DNA from: Cornus controversa
Taxonomy: Eukaryota > Streptophyta > Magnoliopsida > Cornales > Cornaceae
Assembly: GCA_026545225.1 (NCBI GenBank)
Contig: CM048854.1
Location: forward strand, 32,006,230 to 32,070,229
Length of the DNA: 64,000 nt
Direction of reading: 5' to 3'
How positions within the stretch are numbered: position 1 is the first letter of the stretch; every line of letters starts with the position of its first letter. The notes under the pieces were generated by a model, which worked only from the letters and a program-made list of their open reading frames with translations, was not told where the DNA came from and made no database searches. Below, in pieces: positions 1 through 12,658 of this stretch. A program made the translations under genes and the position numbers.

Positions 1-254
1 GGGTATAAGGTCTGGAAATTGAGTGTTTAGGCCTCACTAGAGGCAAAATATGGGTGTCCAAGTTATAAAAATATGCAAATATAGTTTTAGAAATAGGGAG
101 AACCAAATTGGTTCTACTAAGGTTGTACCAAGTATTGTCCTTTTGAAAATGTAATATCTAAAGCTCTATATACATTAAACATGTTTTTTTTCCCCTAAAA
201 TATATAAAAGAAAATTTTTTGAGCTGCTTATGCCCTCCCACTTAATATTTGCAG

Positions 255-1440
255 GTACATTCAAGTTAATGGTGAAACATGGCAAAACCTACTTACTCCG
301 CATGGTCAACGCCGGCATGAGCGACATTTTCTTCTTCTCAATCGCAAAACATAACCTGACAGTCGTCGGAACCGATGGTGCCTACACCAAGCCATTGAAA
401 AGTGACTATCTTGCCATATCCCCCGGACAAACCCTAGATGTCTTGCTAGAAGCTAACCAAGCTCCTGATCACTATTACATGGCCATTCGAACTTATTCAA
501 GCGCCAAGGGTGTCGCTTATGACAACACAACCGGGACAGCCATTGTACACTACCAAGGAAACTATGTCCCTTCCTCATCCCCTTCCTTGCCTACTCTTCC
601 GGACCATAATGACACAAACGCATCGGCTAATTTCACTGGTCGCCTTAGAAGTTTAGCTAGTGAGGAGCACCCTATTGATCTCCCATTAAACATGTCCACT
701 AAGTTAGTTTTCACTGTCTCTGTTAATACCTTTCCATGTGCTAATAATTCATGTGAGGGACCAAATGGTAGTAGGCTTGCTGCTAGTGTGAACAATATAA
801 GTTTTGTGTCTCCATCAATCGACATACTTCAAGCATACTATAATCACATCAAAGGTGTGTATGGAGATCGTTTTCCTGATTTCCCGCCTTTGATATTCAA
901 TTTTACCGCGGACTATCTCCCTTTTGAGCTACTGTTGCCAAGACGAGGGACGGAAGTGAAAGTGCTTGAATATGGCTCCACAGTTGAGCTTGTTTTCCAA
1001 GGAACAAACTTGGCTGCAGGGACAGACCACCCCCTGCATTTGCATGGACACAGTTTCTTCGTTGTTGGGTGGGGATTTGGGAATTTCGACAAAGATAAGG
1101 ACCCTTTGACGTATAATCTCGTCGATCCTCCGTTGCAGAACACCATTGCAGTCCCTAAGAATGGTTGGGCAGCTATTCGATTCAAGGCAAATAACCCCGG
1201 TACGCGGTGGCATGACATCTACCTACAAAACTTTATTTTCTTTTTCTTTGTTATCTGTTAATTAAAACCATCTGTTCTAAAAACTTAAGCTAATTAAAAA
1301 AGGTACGTTTTGTTTCAGGAGTGTGGTTCATGCATTGTCATTTAGAGCGTCACCTAAGTTGGGGGATGGAGATGGCATTCATCGTGAAAGATGGACAATT
1401 AAAATTGTTACCCCCACCTCCGGACATGCCGCCATGTTGA
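255..1440 (+). CDS. Laccase (multicopper oxidase), 3' part of gene
   Basis: Two exons are visible: 255-1199 and 1319-1440 (TGA at 1438-1440). Positions 1-254 are intron, ending in TTTGCAG, so the earlier exons lie left of the window. The visible part is about 355 aa of a family usually near 560-580 aa. It covers the middle cupredoxin domain (from [16 protein letters not shown]) and the C-terminal one. Copper-binding segments are [10 protein letters not shown] near 1027-1056 and [14 protein letters not shown] in the last exon; the latter carries the T1 cysteine and a Met at the axial position. Many N-x-S/T sites fit a secreted, glycosylated apoplastic enzyme. Known family role: oxidation of monolignols and other phenols with reduction of O2 to water. 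Splicing joins NNPG to VWFMHCH. The last-intron donor (GTACGC) is weak, and the unspliced frame runs on to a stop at 1259-1261. Which laccase subgroup this belongs to cannot be said. Confidence 0.93.
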
Positions 1441-3102
1441 TGCTGCAGCAAACTCATTTTCATGCATGATTTTATATACCATATGTGTGCAATAATCATT
1501 TTTTTTTTTTTTTTTGTGTTTGATTTTAGCTAGAATAAATTTGTCTGTGAATAGATTCCGAATCAATGGAATCTTATCTTCGTTCGGGAGAATTCACATT
1601 AGTGTTCGGACTCAAATATTATCAAATTCAATAATACAGAGAGTGTATCAAAATTTTCATTATAGTTCCTTATAAGTTATAACCATCAAGTTATCACTTT
1701 CTTCTTGTCTAATAACATCAAGTGAATCATCATATTATTCTTCGTATATATTACATGAGTATATATCCAATTTGATAATATTTTGCAGTAGGGTTTCAGT
1801 TGACGAAAATGGCCATCAAGCGCACTCACCTTATTCGAGAAATTGCGAAGTCTTTTGATCAATTGGGTTTGTAACAATCTACACTTGCAAACTTTCTACA
1901 TTTTATTAGTTTTTTTTTAATTTGTGGGGTGGGGCTGTAATTGATAAAGTGTTTGTAGCAGTAAAATGTGGGGTTAAAAATTAAGAAAAATTACACATAC
2001 ATGGAGTTTTGGAGTCTAATTTACAATTTCATGAGTCGAAGTCATGAAATTTCAAAAAAAAATGAATTTCGAGCATATTGCAAGTATCAAGGGTCCAAAG
2101 AAGTTGTACTAGTCTTGTGTCTAGTTGCCAAAATATGTAAATATGAAAAGGTGTATAAATTATAGAAACATTGTTAAATCGAAAGAAAGAATGAAATGGC
2201 TGAGTAGTGTTTTCTAATCATATGATGCATTGTTTTGGGACCTATGTTAATGGTGTTACAACTCAACGTTTTATGTTAGTGCGATTCTTTTCTTAAATTT
2301 TAGTTATAAAGGTCTCGGCAATTGGAATCAACTAAGATCCGTTGTAAATGTTACATCATGATGATTCCAGTCTCATCATAACATTTATTTTCTTAAATTT
2401 TAGCTATAATGGTCTCGACTTTATTTTATCATACAAATTAAACGAGTAGGTGAATCGAAGTTGGAATTCGGACTAGTCCAAAAGAAACTTGTGTGAATGT
2501 AGTGGTTGGCTAGCTAGTCTGAATCAGATTATAAACTATTATCCAAATTAAATTTATCGGTCCTTTTGTATCTTTCTCTGTGATACAGTTTTTTTTTTTC
2601 CTTTGTTTTTTTAACCATATGAGCAGTTACACCAATTCATCTTTTGTCATGCAATAATGTGTGTATCAGTGCATATATATATATCTTTTACAACTTGAAA
2701 TAACAATGGTTCTAACAAAGGAAACTACCTGCCAAAGTGCCAAGGATGAAAATTCATATTATGAGTCTCAGCGAAACCACCCTATGAAAATTAGTAGTAT
2801 CAAAAAAAAATCTGTTGCCAATTTGTCCCCTTCCAACACTTTGGATTAATGGAATGAAAACTATACCATGCAATGGCCTTCTATGCTTTCTTATCCCTTC
2901 AAAATTTGTAGAAGTAGTTTAATTTTCTAGTTCCAACTATTACAAAATCTCCAAAGTCTTCGGGAAACACTTTTATGACTCGCTTTGGAATAATCTCCTT
3001 AATGCCATTTCACTCTGTTGAGTTTGTAGTTACAGTGTATATAAAATGTTTCATAGATGAATTGGTTTCACTCTGCTGTTAAAGTGTGTGTGTGTGTGTG
3101 TG

Positions 3103-3140
<38 letters not shown>

Positions 3141-3384
3141 CATGCATGCATGCATGCATATAATAAAAAACAAAATATAAAATAGCAAAGATGATGTAAC
3201 ATCAAATTCACAACTCAAGCTTGAAATTATTCCATGCCAAGTCATCAATCCAGATGAGAATAAAAGGACTTGGAACTACATTATCAAGCTTCACAATACA
3301 GTGGGAACAATTTAGATTTACGCACAGCAAATAGCACTTTAGTTCATGATCAATTTTAATGGGAGGAGATTTGAAAATGTAGAT
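1441..3384. other. Intergenic region between convergent laccase and oxidoreductase genes
   Basis: No coding region is supported. A possible plant poly(A) signal AATAAA lies at 1534-1539, about 95 bases after the laccase stop. The rest is AT-rich with a T tract near 1500-1515 and one compound microsatellite, listed separately. Short open frames here have no recognisable protein features. Confidence 0.6.
3084..3159. repeat. Compound microsatellite (TG)n(TC)n(TA)n(CATG)n
   Basis: Four simple repeats follow one another without a gap, directly downstream of the oxidoreductase gene's 3' end. A likely polymorphic marker; no function is implied. Confidence 0.9.
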
Positions 3385-4651
3385 TTAATTCACAACATCG
3401 ACAGGCTCGAAACCGTTATCGATCGATGCCTTGACTGCATTCAGAACCATTTGTGTCTTCCTACTCAGAGTAGGCCACTTATTATCAGGTTTCAAACCAT
3501 TTCTTTTGATACTTCCAACCAATCCAGAAAACTGCCTCACCATTAGAGCTTCCTGGGGAAGATCCGTCGTGACAGTGTGCTCGCTTGGCACTGGTACCCA
3601 ACCTGTCACGAGTTCAGTGAACCCAGATTCGGAAGCAACAGAAAATGAAGCCTTGTTCTCTTCTAAAGGGATAACAAAGTCATTAAGATGCAAAGTTCCC
3701 TTTGTTCCAACAGCAGTGATATCCATGGTCAAGTTGGAGAGAAAAGAGCAATGGAAGGTTGCTACCTTCCCATCTTCCCAATATAAAGAAGAGCCGCAAG
3801 ATATAATTACTCCTGCTTTGTTGAGAACAGGCCCACGCAGAGCTATTACCGTTTTAGGTAGTTCAAAATCAGCAACCCATAGGATTGACCTGATGCAGTA
3901 CCACCCAACATCACCAAGAGCACCAAGACCATCAAGATCTGGCTTCACACGAATGTCGTTCTTCAGAAAATCATGGTCAGCAGCAAATGTAAAGCAGCTG
4001 TGTATCTGTAAGATTTACAAGAGGTCATTTTTGTAGCAGATCATATTAAATACTTGATTATTGCCTTAAGAGATTAAGAAGATGCATATTCAATTGAAAA
4101 ACACACAATTCATCAACAATAATTAAGGCCATGCCCATGAATTCAACAAGAAGGTCGTTCTTTCAATCTCATGCATCAACATGGAAGTAGATGGAATGGA
4201 TTATCACAATATTTTGAAGAAGAAACAAGATTCAGAACACGCACAAGCCAAACAGTTGAAATGCAAGCATGTATCTTTATCTCATCCACCAAAACTCAGC
4301 AGTCAGTAAAATAACCAATCTCACATGCACCAACCCTTGGGGCACAACTGGTAGAAAATATTTTTTTCCCATGTACAGAGTCAATTAATTAAAGATGAAA
4401 TTAGAAGTACTGGACTCTCACTCTCAAACCAGATTTGATAACCTTACACTTGGTCACCTTCGCTAATTGCGAAAGGGTTTTCAGACTTTATAAAACTTAA
4501 AACTCTTGTTCATGAATCATGACTATGTAGTGAACTCTATACTCATCTTGCAATGATGCATACATCACCCATTTCCATGAAACTTATTCCCCCGCCTACC
4601 CAGGCAAAGGGTGGCACAATTCGGAAGAAAAACAAGAATAATTTGTCTCTA

Positions 4652-4703
<52 letters not shown>

Positions 4704-5358
4704 GGTGGGTGGGAGAGGGAGGGAGGGAGGGAGGGAGGAGGGAGGGTATCAAAAATGGCTAATGCACATGAATGAAAGGATATCATTCAATTCCTCACTC
4801 CATAATTGAAAACGCTGCTGCTAATTTCAAAAGATTTCCCTCACTGCTCTAGAAGGTAATTAAGTCGACTTCTGTTATAAGTTAGGAAACTCCAAATATC
4901 CAAATGAGTTCAATTCAAGTGGGTCAGTCAAGCAAAAAGAAGAAAAGGCTGCAACAATATGAATGTTCAGAGAGTCAAGATCAACATCTGTTTCAAGCAT
5001 CAAAGAGCAACGGGGTAAAAGTTGCAATACCAGAAAGTCAAATCATTAAATAGTTGACTTCTGTTTGCCTATGAACACAACATTGATATCTTTATGGTTG
5101 AAAATTCCTCCAAGCTTACAAGAATGCTTCTTTATAGTGTTGCTGAAGAGAGAAACTAGAATGATTAAAGTCATCTGACAAGCAATAAACCTTTTACAAA
5201 ATATAAGATTCAAGTTTACTCATAAAGTCTGACAAGCAATAAACATTTTACAAAATATAAGATTCAAGTTCACTCATTTATTTTCTTGTGATCCACATTA
5301 ATATATATAGCTTGAACAGACATTAAAAGTTAAGACCAACTAAAAAGATGAATGTCTA

Positions 5359-5393
<35 letters not shown>

Positions 5394-8300
5394 TCAAGGA
5401 TGGCTACAGCCAGAAGAGTGCAATCAGTTCATTTATTTTGCTGATGAGAGTGAATCACTAGACTTTGTAGGCATATGTTTTGGAAAGACACGTGGAGTGG
5501 AGCTAGCCTAGACACATTAGCATCAAGGAGACCTACGTGGCAACACTAGAAGGAAGATTAAGGTCTTGAAAGACCCCCTTTCCCGCTGTTGAGGAAGGTT
5601 TTCCATGTGTTCGGCTCCCAAGGAACCTCACCAACTACAGTTCTTCAAGAATCAGATGAAGTCTCGAGAAGTATCTCCAGGATACCTCACATTAATTTTC
5701 AGGGAGTCTCTCATGCCTCAAGTCTTTGGGAACTCTATAAAGTTGTTTGATCATATTATTTGAAATGATATTATGTCCCATGAAATGCCCTTCTTTGCAG
5801 GTGTTAATTCTGGAGTTTCCAAGGAACTTCACTCACACTCAAATCTTGGAATGAACTGGCTCAGCAGAAATATAGCATCTCGGACAAGCAACCTAGACTA
5901 GGGTGGTAGAGCCTAGGAGACTTGTATGGGATCCTATCAGGTTGGTAATGGAAGCTCAGGGATGCTTTGGCTTGATGAATGGAGTTCAAAGATGTCAAGA
6001 AGTGTTTGCCCCTTTCCAAAGAAAGTGCTCCTCAAGTCAGCCCTAAAGAATGGCTAGAGATTACTAGTTTCTCAAGAATGTCCTCGGGTTCTTTCTTAAA
6101 TACAACATTTTCCTACTCCCGCACCCTTCCTCGAACAGAACCTTCTCTAGCACCTAGAACGCACCTTTTCCTAGCTCCTCGGATATCATTGTCTTTAGTT
6201 GTCTAATCACATTAATGTGGTGACAACTCCATGGCAGCAAGGCTGCCATGCATTTAATACAACATATGAGTGCTTTGATCTCATGATGACTTCCTTGAAT
6301 TGACCTCTATAGACAGCAGACCCCTGTGCATTAGACCCTATAAAATGACCATTTTACCCTCATTGTTTCCCACTATAAGTAGGACCCTTCATCCCTTCAT
6401 TTAACACTCTTCAACCACCTGAACCTAAGCACTAACTCTCCTTAAACTAGCATCCCTCTCCCATTGTACTTGGATTTTCAAAGGCTTCACACCCTTGTAG
6501 AGGTTTATATATATACTTTCTGGGGTCACTTTCCAAGGTCCTGGCCAGCTGCTCGAAAGCTCACACTGTGACCTTGGAAACATTCGAACCATGGGCTGAA
6601 CTCTCACACAGAACCTGTATCTTCTAAGGCCTTGGACACCTTGATTGGGGTCTAAACTTATATTTCCCGAGATGTCTTCCTAAGGTCTAGACCAACTCCT
6701 GGGAAGCCTACCTTTGCAGTCTAGAATTGTGGTGACCCTTGTGGACTGGTGCGAAAGACACTGGGCAAGCTACCACACTAGCAAGCTACAGGGTGCTCAA
6801 TCCCACATCATCTGAGTGTGGAGAAGGAAATGTGCTTATATGTAGTGTGTTGTCTCCAAATGGTATGAGCCTTTTGGGATAAAACCCAAGAACAAAACCT
6901 TGCGGGCTGGGCTCAAAGCGAACAATATCATACCATGTGGTGGAGCAGGCCGTTACAAATGGTATTAGAGTCAGGCCTCCTAAGGGGGTGGATTTTAGTG
7001 ACATTTGTGGGCGGGTGTGATGTGGTGGGCGGGAGAGATACTGGGTGAGCTACCACACTGGCAGGTTACAGGGTGCTCAATCCCACATTGCCTGGATGTG
7101 AAAAAAGGGATATGCTTATATGTAGTGTGTTCTCTCCAAATGGTATAAGGCCTTTTAGGGTAAAACCCAAGAACAAAACTGTGTAGGCTGGGCCCAAAGC
7201 GGACAATATCATATCATGTGGTGGAGCGGGTCGTTAAAGGAACACCACCCCTGGAACATTCTGTACTATAGAACCATCCCACACTCCGGACTTCTAGACT
7301 AAGCACCATTCGAGGACTTGAGGAACTACCTCCTTTACAACCTAGTCTCCCATCCCCTTGGGCTTCCCTGCACTTTCACATAGGCCACCTCATCTTTAGG
7401 CTACTGTTGTACATTCAAATCATTCATCAGACCGTTCCTCAGACTTTACACCTTGGACCTTCCAAGAAATTTAGCCCCCATCCCCCCCACCCCCCCCCCC
7501 CCCCCCCGGTTTCCTCAAATCCCTAGTTCTTTAGTTGTCTAATCACATCTAATGTCCTGACAATTCCACGTCAACAAGGCTGCCATGCATTTAATACACC
7601 TTGAACATCATGTTGACTACCTTAACTCAACTCTAGATAACTATGTAATGGATTTTGGAAATTACCACTCCAACCTCCGTTATCCATCAATATAAATAGA
7701 GCCCCTACCCCTCATTTAAGGGGGAACAACCACCAGAACACCAAGGTCTTAATTCTCTCTCTACAATAAAGACTTTTTCTCTCTAAACTAGCATCCTCTT
7801 CACATTTCACCAGCACATTCTAAGTCTCAAAACTCATTTGTTGGGGTTTATACTTGTGCTTCCTGTGGTCACCTTCCAAGGTCCTCGACCAGCTCCTCTC
7901 TTCCCCTTCCTTTCTATTTCCCCTCTCCAAACAAAGGATTTACACTCCCTCCTCCCCTCCCCCACACCCCCAATAAAGGAGGAAAAAAAAAAGACACGCT
8001 CAAACAGAAAATAATAATAAATAAATAAATAAAACTTTTAGCATTCTTGCAAATATTGTCGTCAATTAGTTCTCACTTATAGCATAGGTGCTTGCTTGAC
8101 AAGATGGCAATTAGAAAGTCAAACGCCAGAGTCATATTTCCCTATCCTTCAATCAAGGAAGTTCTGTCTTTGAGAAACACGTGTCTTTGCTCATTTCGCA
8201 ACCAGACGAGAAAATTTGTGATTAAATGGTATTTCTTGAGGTAATTTTTTGAAAGTAAAAAGAGGTGAGCATCATACCGTATGCCTATTGCAAATCAAAC

Positions 8301-11300
8301 AAAATGAACAGATAGAGAGAACCCGGGTCAGGATAACAAAAGTGCAGTCTTCATATTCAAGCTTGATTTTCCTTGGTTGTAAGCTACTAAGAAACAAATT
8401 TTAAATATATATAGGGTAAAATACACTGACCTCCCCTGAGGTTTGACCTAATTACACCCGGCATCAAACTATTGGATTTTGTTACAATGACCTCCCCTGA
8501 GGTTTGCTCCGTTAGACAAAGACCCCCTTTCGTCCAAAACTCTGCTAGTTTTGTCAAAAAATTTAGGGTAATTTACACTGACCTCCCCTGAGGTTTGGGA
8601 TAAATTACACTGACCTCCCCTGAAGTTTGACCTAATTAATATTTAATATAATATTTTAATTTTTATAATATAAATATATAAATATTTATTAATAATAATA
8701 TTTTAATAATATTATATATAATATTAAGATGTAATTATTAACATTATATAATATTATATAATGTTAATATAAAAAAATATAGAGGTAAAGGCATTTTGAA
8801 TCAAATTTTTCTTGACAATTTAGATTTTCAAAATATCCATTTTGTCCTTGAAGCATATGTAAAGACATTGTTATCCTCTTGGAAGTTCTTCTGAAATTAC
8901 CTAAATACCCTCATTCTAACAAAATGCAATGAGCAAAAATACCCTCATTAACAATTTAAAAAGTCTCTCTCTTCATCTTGATCTTGTTGGCCTTTACAGA
9001 TTTCAATCATGGAAGATTTGAGTTGGTAAGAGAATATTAGAGAGAGGAGAAGAGAGTTTTAGAGAGGGATTGGCATGAAAAAGAAAGCAAGGAATAAAAG
9101 ATAGGGCATAATGGTCTTTCTATTTTATACGATTTGTTTCTTAAAAAAATCATTAAAAAGCGTTAAAATAATAGAAAAATAGAAAAATATATATATATTC
9201 TTTTTTAAAAAAAGAGTCCAACCTTGTGAACATATATTATTTAAACCTAAGATGGGTGAAATGTCTATTTTACCCTTAATATTATATTGATATAAAAATT
9301 AAAATATTTATATATATATAATATTATATAATTAAAATATACTTTTGCCCACCTTAATTATATATATACATATAAATATTATATATAATATTATTAAAAT
9401 ATTATATATAATAAATATTTAATATTTATATTATAAAAAATAAAATATTATATTAAATATTAAATATTAATTAGGCCAAACCTCAGGGGAGGTCAGTGTA
9501 ATTTACACCAAACCTCAGGGGAGGTTAGCGTAAATTATCCTAAATTTTTTGACAAAACTAACAGAATTTTGGACAGAAGGGGGTCTTTGTCTAACGGAGC
9601 AAACCTAAGGGGAGGTCATTGTAATAAAATCCAATAGTTTGATGCCGGGTGTAATTAGGTCAAACCTCAGGGGAGGTCAGTGTATTTTACCCATATATAT
9701 ATATATCACAAGTTAATAATGAAAATCAAGTAAAGGAGCAGAGCAGAAAGAATCGAGGTCTAGACAATGGATATTGGTTGTCATATTAACATAACCAATT
9801 CAAACGCCATATTAGGGAATTTCAGTTCCACCAAAAGCAAAAGTGGAGTGTTTGGGAATTGTCTTATGAGATGGGAATAAACCAAAATATTTGGTTGCAC
9901 TTATCCTGCCCAATTTTCATTAGTCTCTGCTCATCAACGAAAAATTATATTTGATTGACTAAAAGGATTAACAATGAATATGATATGACCAAGCAGTATT
10001 ATATCAGAAGAATCATGCAAATTATTGAGATCCAAACATATTGAACAAATAGAAGAAAACATAAGTCAATCACTCAAACCAAAAGAAGAAGTAAATTAAA
10101 CATAATATTATAAGAAACATATTTTGGTTTTTTATTCTTAAGAGACACAAAACACAACGTCCCAAATCAGGGGTCGCACTCAAAACTATTTGCACTCCAT
10201 CACTCGAAACAGAACAGTTATCGTCCAATAAATTCCATCAACTAACAATACTTTCTATTATCAAAAACAATGACTATCAACATAACAAGGGAATATAGAA
10301 TTTCAACTCTATGGTGCACCTCACGCTTCGGCTCTAGGAGGCCTAAATGACTTCCTAGTTCCTATATTTTGTCTTTAATAATTATGACTTGGACATCTGC
10401 AAAACTAATTTCAAACATAATAAGATGTGTCATGGCATATTTGCAATGCTACCAACAATGGTTAATACATTTCAATATAATCATGGTATTGCTATTGTGA
10501 TTTATCATCATTTCATGGATATGATAGTAGTTGTTATGCCACATTATTGTAAATGGACTTGTGCATCCACAAATTATAACAAATCTATAAATGATTCAAT
10601 TTCCACAACTTGTAGCTCCAAACACGCCCTTTTAGGATCAAATCGTTTAAAAAATTAATCATGTTCAATTTCCCTCCACTAAAAAAATCTCCACTAGTGT
10701 CCAATTGCCACCATAAGTTTTCACCACCTTGCGTAACCTTTCTGCTATATAAAGCCTGCTCTGTTATAAAGTATTGTGAATACGAAAAACAAGAGGCACC
10801 ATGTTTTGCATCTCACAGCATAAAATTCATTTTGATAGGGCAACAAAGCGCCATATAATATTGATGGGAAGGAGTAATTTTTTATCAGTGATCTGAAACA
10901 TCCATTAAATTTTAATAACTAAAATCATCTAGACTAGTTAATGCTTTACAGAATTGATGCAACTGAAAATACTGATGAAGTAAACTATTAATGGAGCATC
11001 TTTCCTAGTGACTATGAGCTAAAAGCATTTTAAATAAATAAAAAAATCAATAATAGTAAAAATAAGATTGACACCCGCGCACAAAAAAATCTACTTTTTC
11101 AATCTGCATTCAAGCAACCCATATTCATTTCCAATTCAGGGCATCACAACATCGAAAATTCACCCAATATCCCCAATTCAATTGAGTATTGAAAAACATA
11201 AATAGCAAACAGCGATCAAATTCAAAATATACACACACATAAATAATATATATGTAAACGCTAATTTTCGATATACATACCGATTTAAGTTCCCCGAAAC

Positions 11301-11742
11301 GGTGAGAATCGGAGAGGAACTCTCTCATCTTAGCCGTCCGAGGGTGATGCATCCACATGGTAGCGTCCATGAACTGCACACGATTGGATTCACACGCCTC
11401 GAGAATCGTGTCGAACTCCGCCACGTTGAGAGCCACCGGCTTCTCGAGCAGCAAGTGCTTCTTCTTCTGGGCGGCGAGCACGGCCCACCGCACGTGGAGG
11501 CTGGTGGGGAGAGGGACGTAGACGGCGTCGACGTCGGGGTCGTCGAGGACGGCCTCGTAGCTGCCGTAGACCTTGGCCGACGGGGGGAAGCCGTTGTCGG
11601 CGGCGAATCTGGTGGCCTTGTCGATGGAGCGGCTGCCCACGGCAGCGATGGTGGCATTCGGCGCGAGTATAATGGCTCGCGACACCTTGCGTGCTATCTC
11701 GGCACAGCCCAAGATTCCGAATTGAATCGGCGTTTCGGCCAT
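3385..11742 (-). CDS. Gfo/Idh/MocA-family NAD(P)-dependent oxidoreductase (At4g09670-like)
   Basis: Two exons on the minus strand: exon 1 is 11742-11281 (154 codons), exon 2 is 4005-3385 (206 codons plus stop), 360 aa in all. Splice sites are TCG|GTATGT and CTTACAG|ATA, phase 0. The start at 11742 is chosen because MAETPIQFGILGCAEIA matches the family N terminus; an upstream in-frame ATG at 11781 would add 13 residues. The Rossmann nucleotide-binding motif GILGCAEIA is at residues 9-17, the family EKP motif at 100-102, MHHPR at 131-135, and GDVGWY at 185-190 in the C-terminal substrate domain. Homologues are about 360 aa, so the protein looks complete. Substrate unknown; relatives act on sugars or dihydrodiols, and plant members are mostly uncharacterised. 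Exon 1 is much richer in G+C than exon 2. No targeting peptide is evident, so a cytosolic enzyme is likely (inference). Confidence 0.92.
4656..4746. repeat. Compound microsatellite (TG)n(GA)n(GGGA)n
   Basis: A TG run is followed by a GA run and a G-rich tetranucleotide run, inside the oxidoreductase intron. It produces an artefactual open frame on the minus strand. Confidence 0.9.
5359..5393. repeat. Microsatellite (GT)n(GA)n
   Basis: A short GT run leads directly into a GA run inside the oxidoreductase intron. Confidence 0.85.
6740..7238 (+). mobile_element. TRIM-like miniature LTR retrotransposon
   Basis: Two direct repeats of about 218 bases (6740-6957 and 7021-7238) begin TGTGG, and the first ends GTTACA. 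They share GCTACCACACT, GGGTGCTCAATCCCACAT and CATGTGGTGGAGC. Just after the first repeat, TGGTATTAGAGTC at 6960-6972 matches the primer-binding site for initiator Met-tRNA (TGGTATCAGAGC). The internal region is only about 63 bases and cannot code for protein, which defines a TRIM. The repeats differ at many places, so the copy is old; no clear target duplication was found. Confidence 0.72.
7475..7507. repeat. C-rich homopolymer tract
   Basis: Nearly uninterrupted C over more than 30 bases. Its length may be unreliable in the assembly. Confidence 0.8.
8414..9692. mobile_element. Foldback Mutator-like element with very long terminal inverted repeats
   Basis: The ends are GGGTAAAATACACTGACC and its reverse complement. 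The arms hold the repeated motif ACCTCCCCTGAGGTTT (four copies at the left, complements at the right) and stay alignable for about 240 bases. Inverted AT-rich sequence continues inward for a further 100 or more. Both flanks read ATATATATA (8405-8413 and 9693-9701), fitting a 9-bp Mutator-type target duplication, although such an AT repeat is weak evidence. The central part (about 8760-9290) has no transposase, so the element is non-autonomous. It lies in the oxidoreductase intron. Confidence 0.78.
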
Positions 11743-11862
11743 TTTTGTGAGGTTGAAGAGGGAAAAAATGTACAGAGGCAAGACAGTACACTGAGAAGTG
11801 ATGTGGTTCAGTACTTAATATTGTCTGCTAAATAATATCATACTCTGAGTTTTATATAGAAA
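11743..11862 (-). promoter_or_regulatory. Probable core promoter and 5' leader of the oxidoreductase gene
   Basis: On the minus strand a good TATA box, TATATAAA (11851-11858), lies about 110 bases upstream of the chosen ATG at 11742. That predicts a start of transcription near 11825 and a leader of about 80 bases. The upstream in-frame ATG at 11781 falls within this leader. Confidence 0.5.
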
Positions 11863-12622
11863 CTTTGTAAGAAATCCTTGTCATTATCATATACCAAATC
11901 ATGATACTTGCATTTCAGAAAGAAAATTGTTACCAATCCCAAAATGTCACTCCATTATTATATATATATATATATTTTACATATTGGGAGACAAATACGT
12001 CAACATCATTTATGTCTGGATCTCGCAACATAAAAAATAAAATAAAAAGAATAAACGTATCAAAAAAGGGCAGTGCCATCGCGCACAAGGCGCATGAGTG
12101 CACTGTAGATATTTTTTTTCCGTTAAGAAATGGGTTGCACATTGTGCTAGGCATCAAACGACATCGTTTTGGCATGTAGATATGGTATCCAACGCAAATT
12201 TAGGAGTTGTAAAGCTGGCAGATTTTATTTTTCACAGATTTTATTTTTTTTTTTTTGAAAAATAAAATCTAAATTTCTGTTGTGTTTTCATTTTTGTCAA
12301 AAACAGAATATGTTTGATAATGTTATGCTGATAAAATTTTGAAAGTACAAATCTAAAAATATGTTTGATAACCCAAAATTAATTTTAAAAAAAATAATAT
12401 TATCTTTACTAAAAATTGTGTTTGAGTAATATGGCTCCAACTCATTTTAACTAACATAAATATAATATTACATATTTTATGTATATTATTTTCTCCGAAA
12501 TTATATTTGTTATGACTTTATTTTTGTTTATTTTAATTAAAATTTCTTCTTTTTTTTCATTTGCATATTTTTGGTAATTGTCATAAATTCAAACTATCAT
12601 GTATTTTTTTTCTTATATATAT

Positions 12623-12658
<36 letters not shown>

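Larger units (their letters stand above)
6192..7898 (+). repeat. Diverged direct-repeat pair, possible LTRs of an old element
   Basis: Copies at about 6192-6555 and 7528-7898 share blocks including GTTGTCTAATCACAT, GGCTGCCATGCATTTAATAC, TAAACTAGCATCC and CTTTCCAAGGTCCT (second copy CCTTCCAAGGTCCT). Both have a TATA-like stretch (TATAAGTAG or TATAAATAG) followed by a CT-rich leader, as LTR promoters do. The copies are well diverged, so the element would be old. The TRIM at 6740-7238 sits between them. No coding parts were recognised. Confidence 0.4.
4006..11280 (-). other. 7.3 kb intron of the oxidoreductase gene
   Basis: The intron lies between two well-defined splice sites and makes up 87% of the gene span. 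It holds microsatellites (4656-4746, 5359-5393), a direct-repeat pair with a TRIM between the copies (6192-7898), a C tract, and a foldback Mutator-like element (8414-9692). About 9.7-11.2 kb is AT-rich with no recognisable gene. No second gene was found on either strand. Confidence 0.85.

Noticed and set aside
3431-4036. 201-aa open frame antisense to oxidoreductase exon 2
   Set aside because: It lies exactly opposite the real exon and runs through its splice acceptor; no recognisable protein.
11302-11835. 177-aa open frame antisense to oxidoreductase exon 1
   Set aside because: It is a shadow of a G+C-rich coding exon with no domain features; the minus-strand frame matches a known family end to end.
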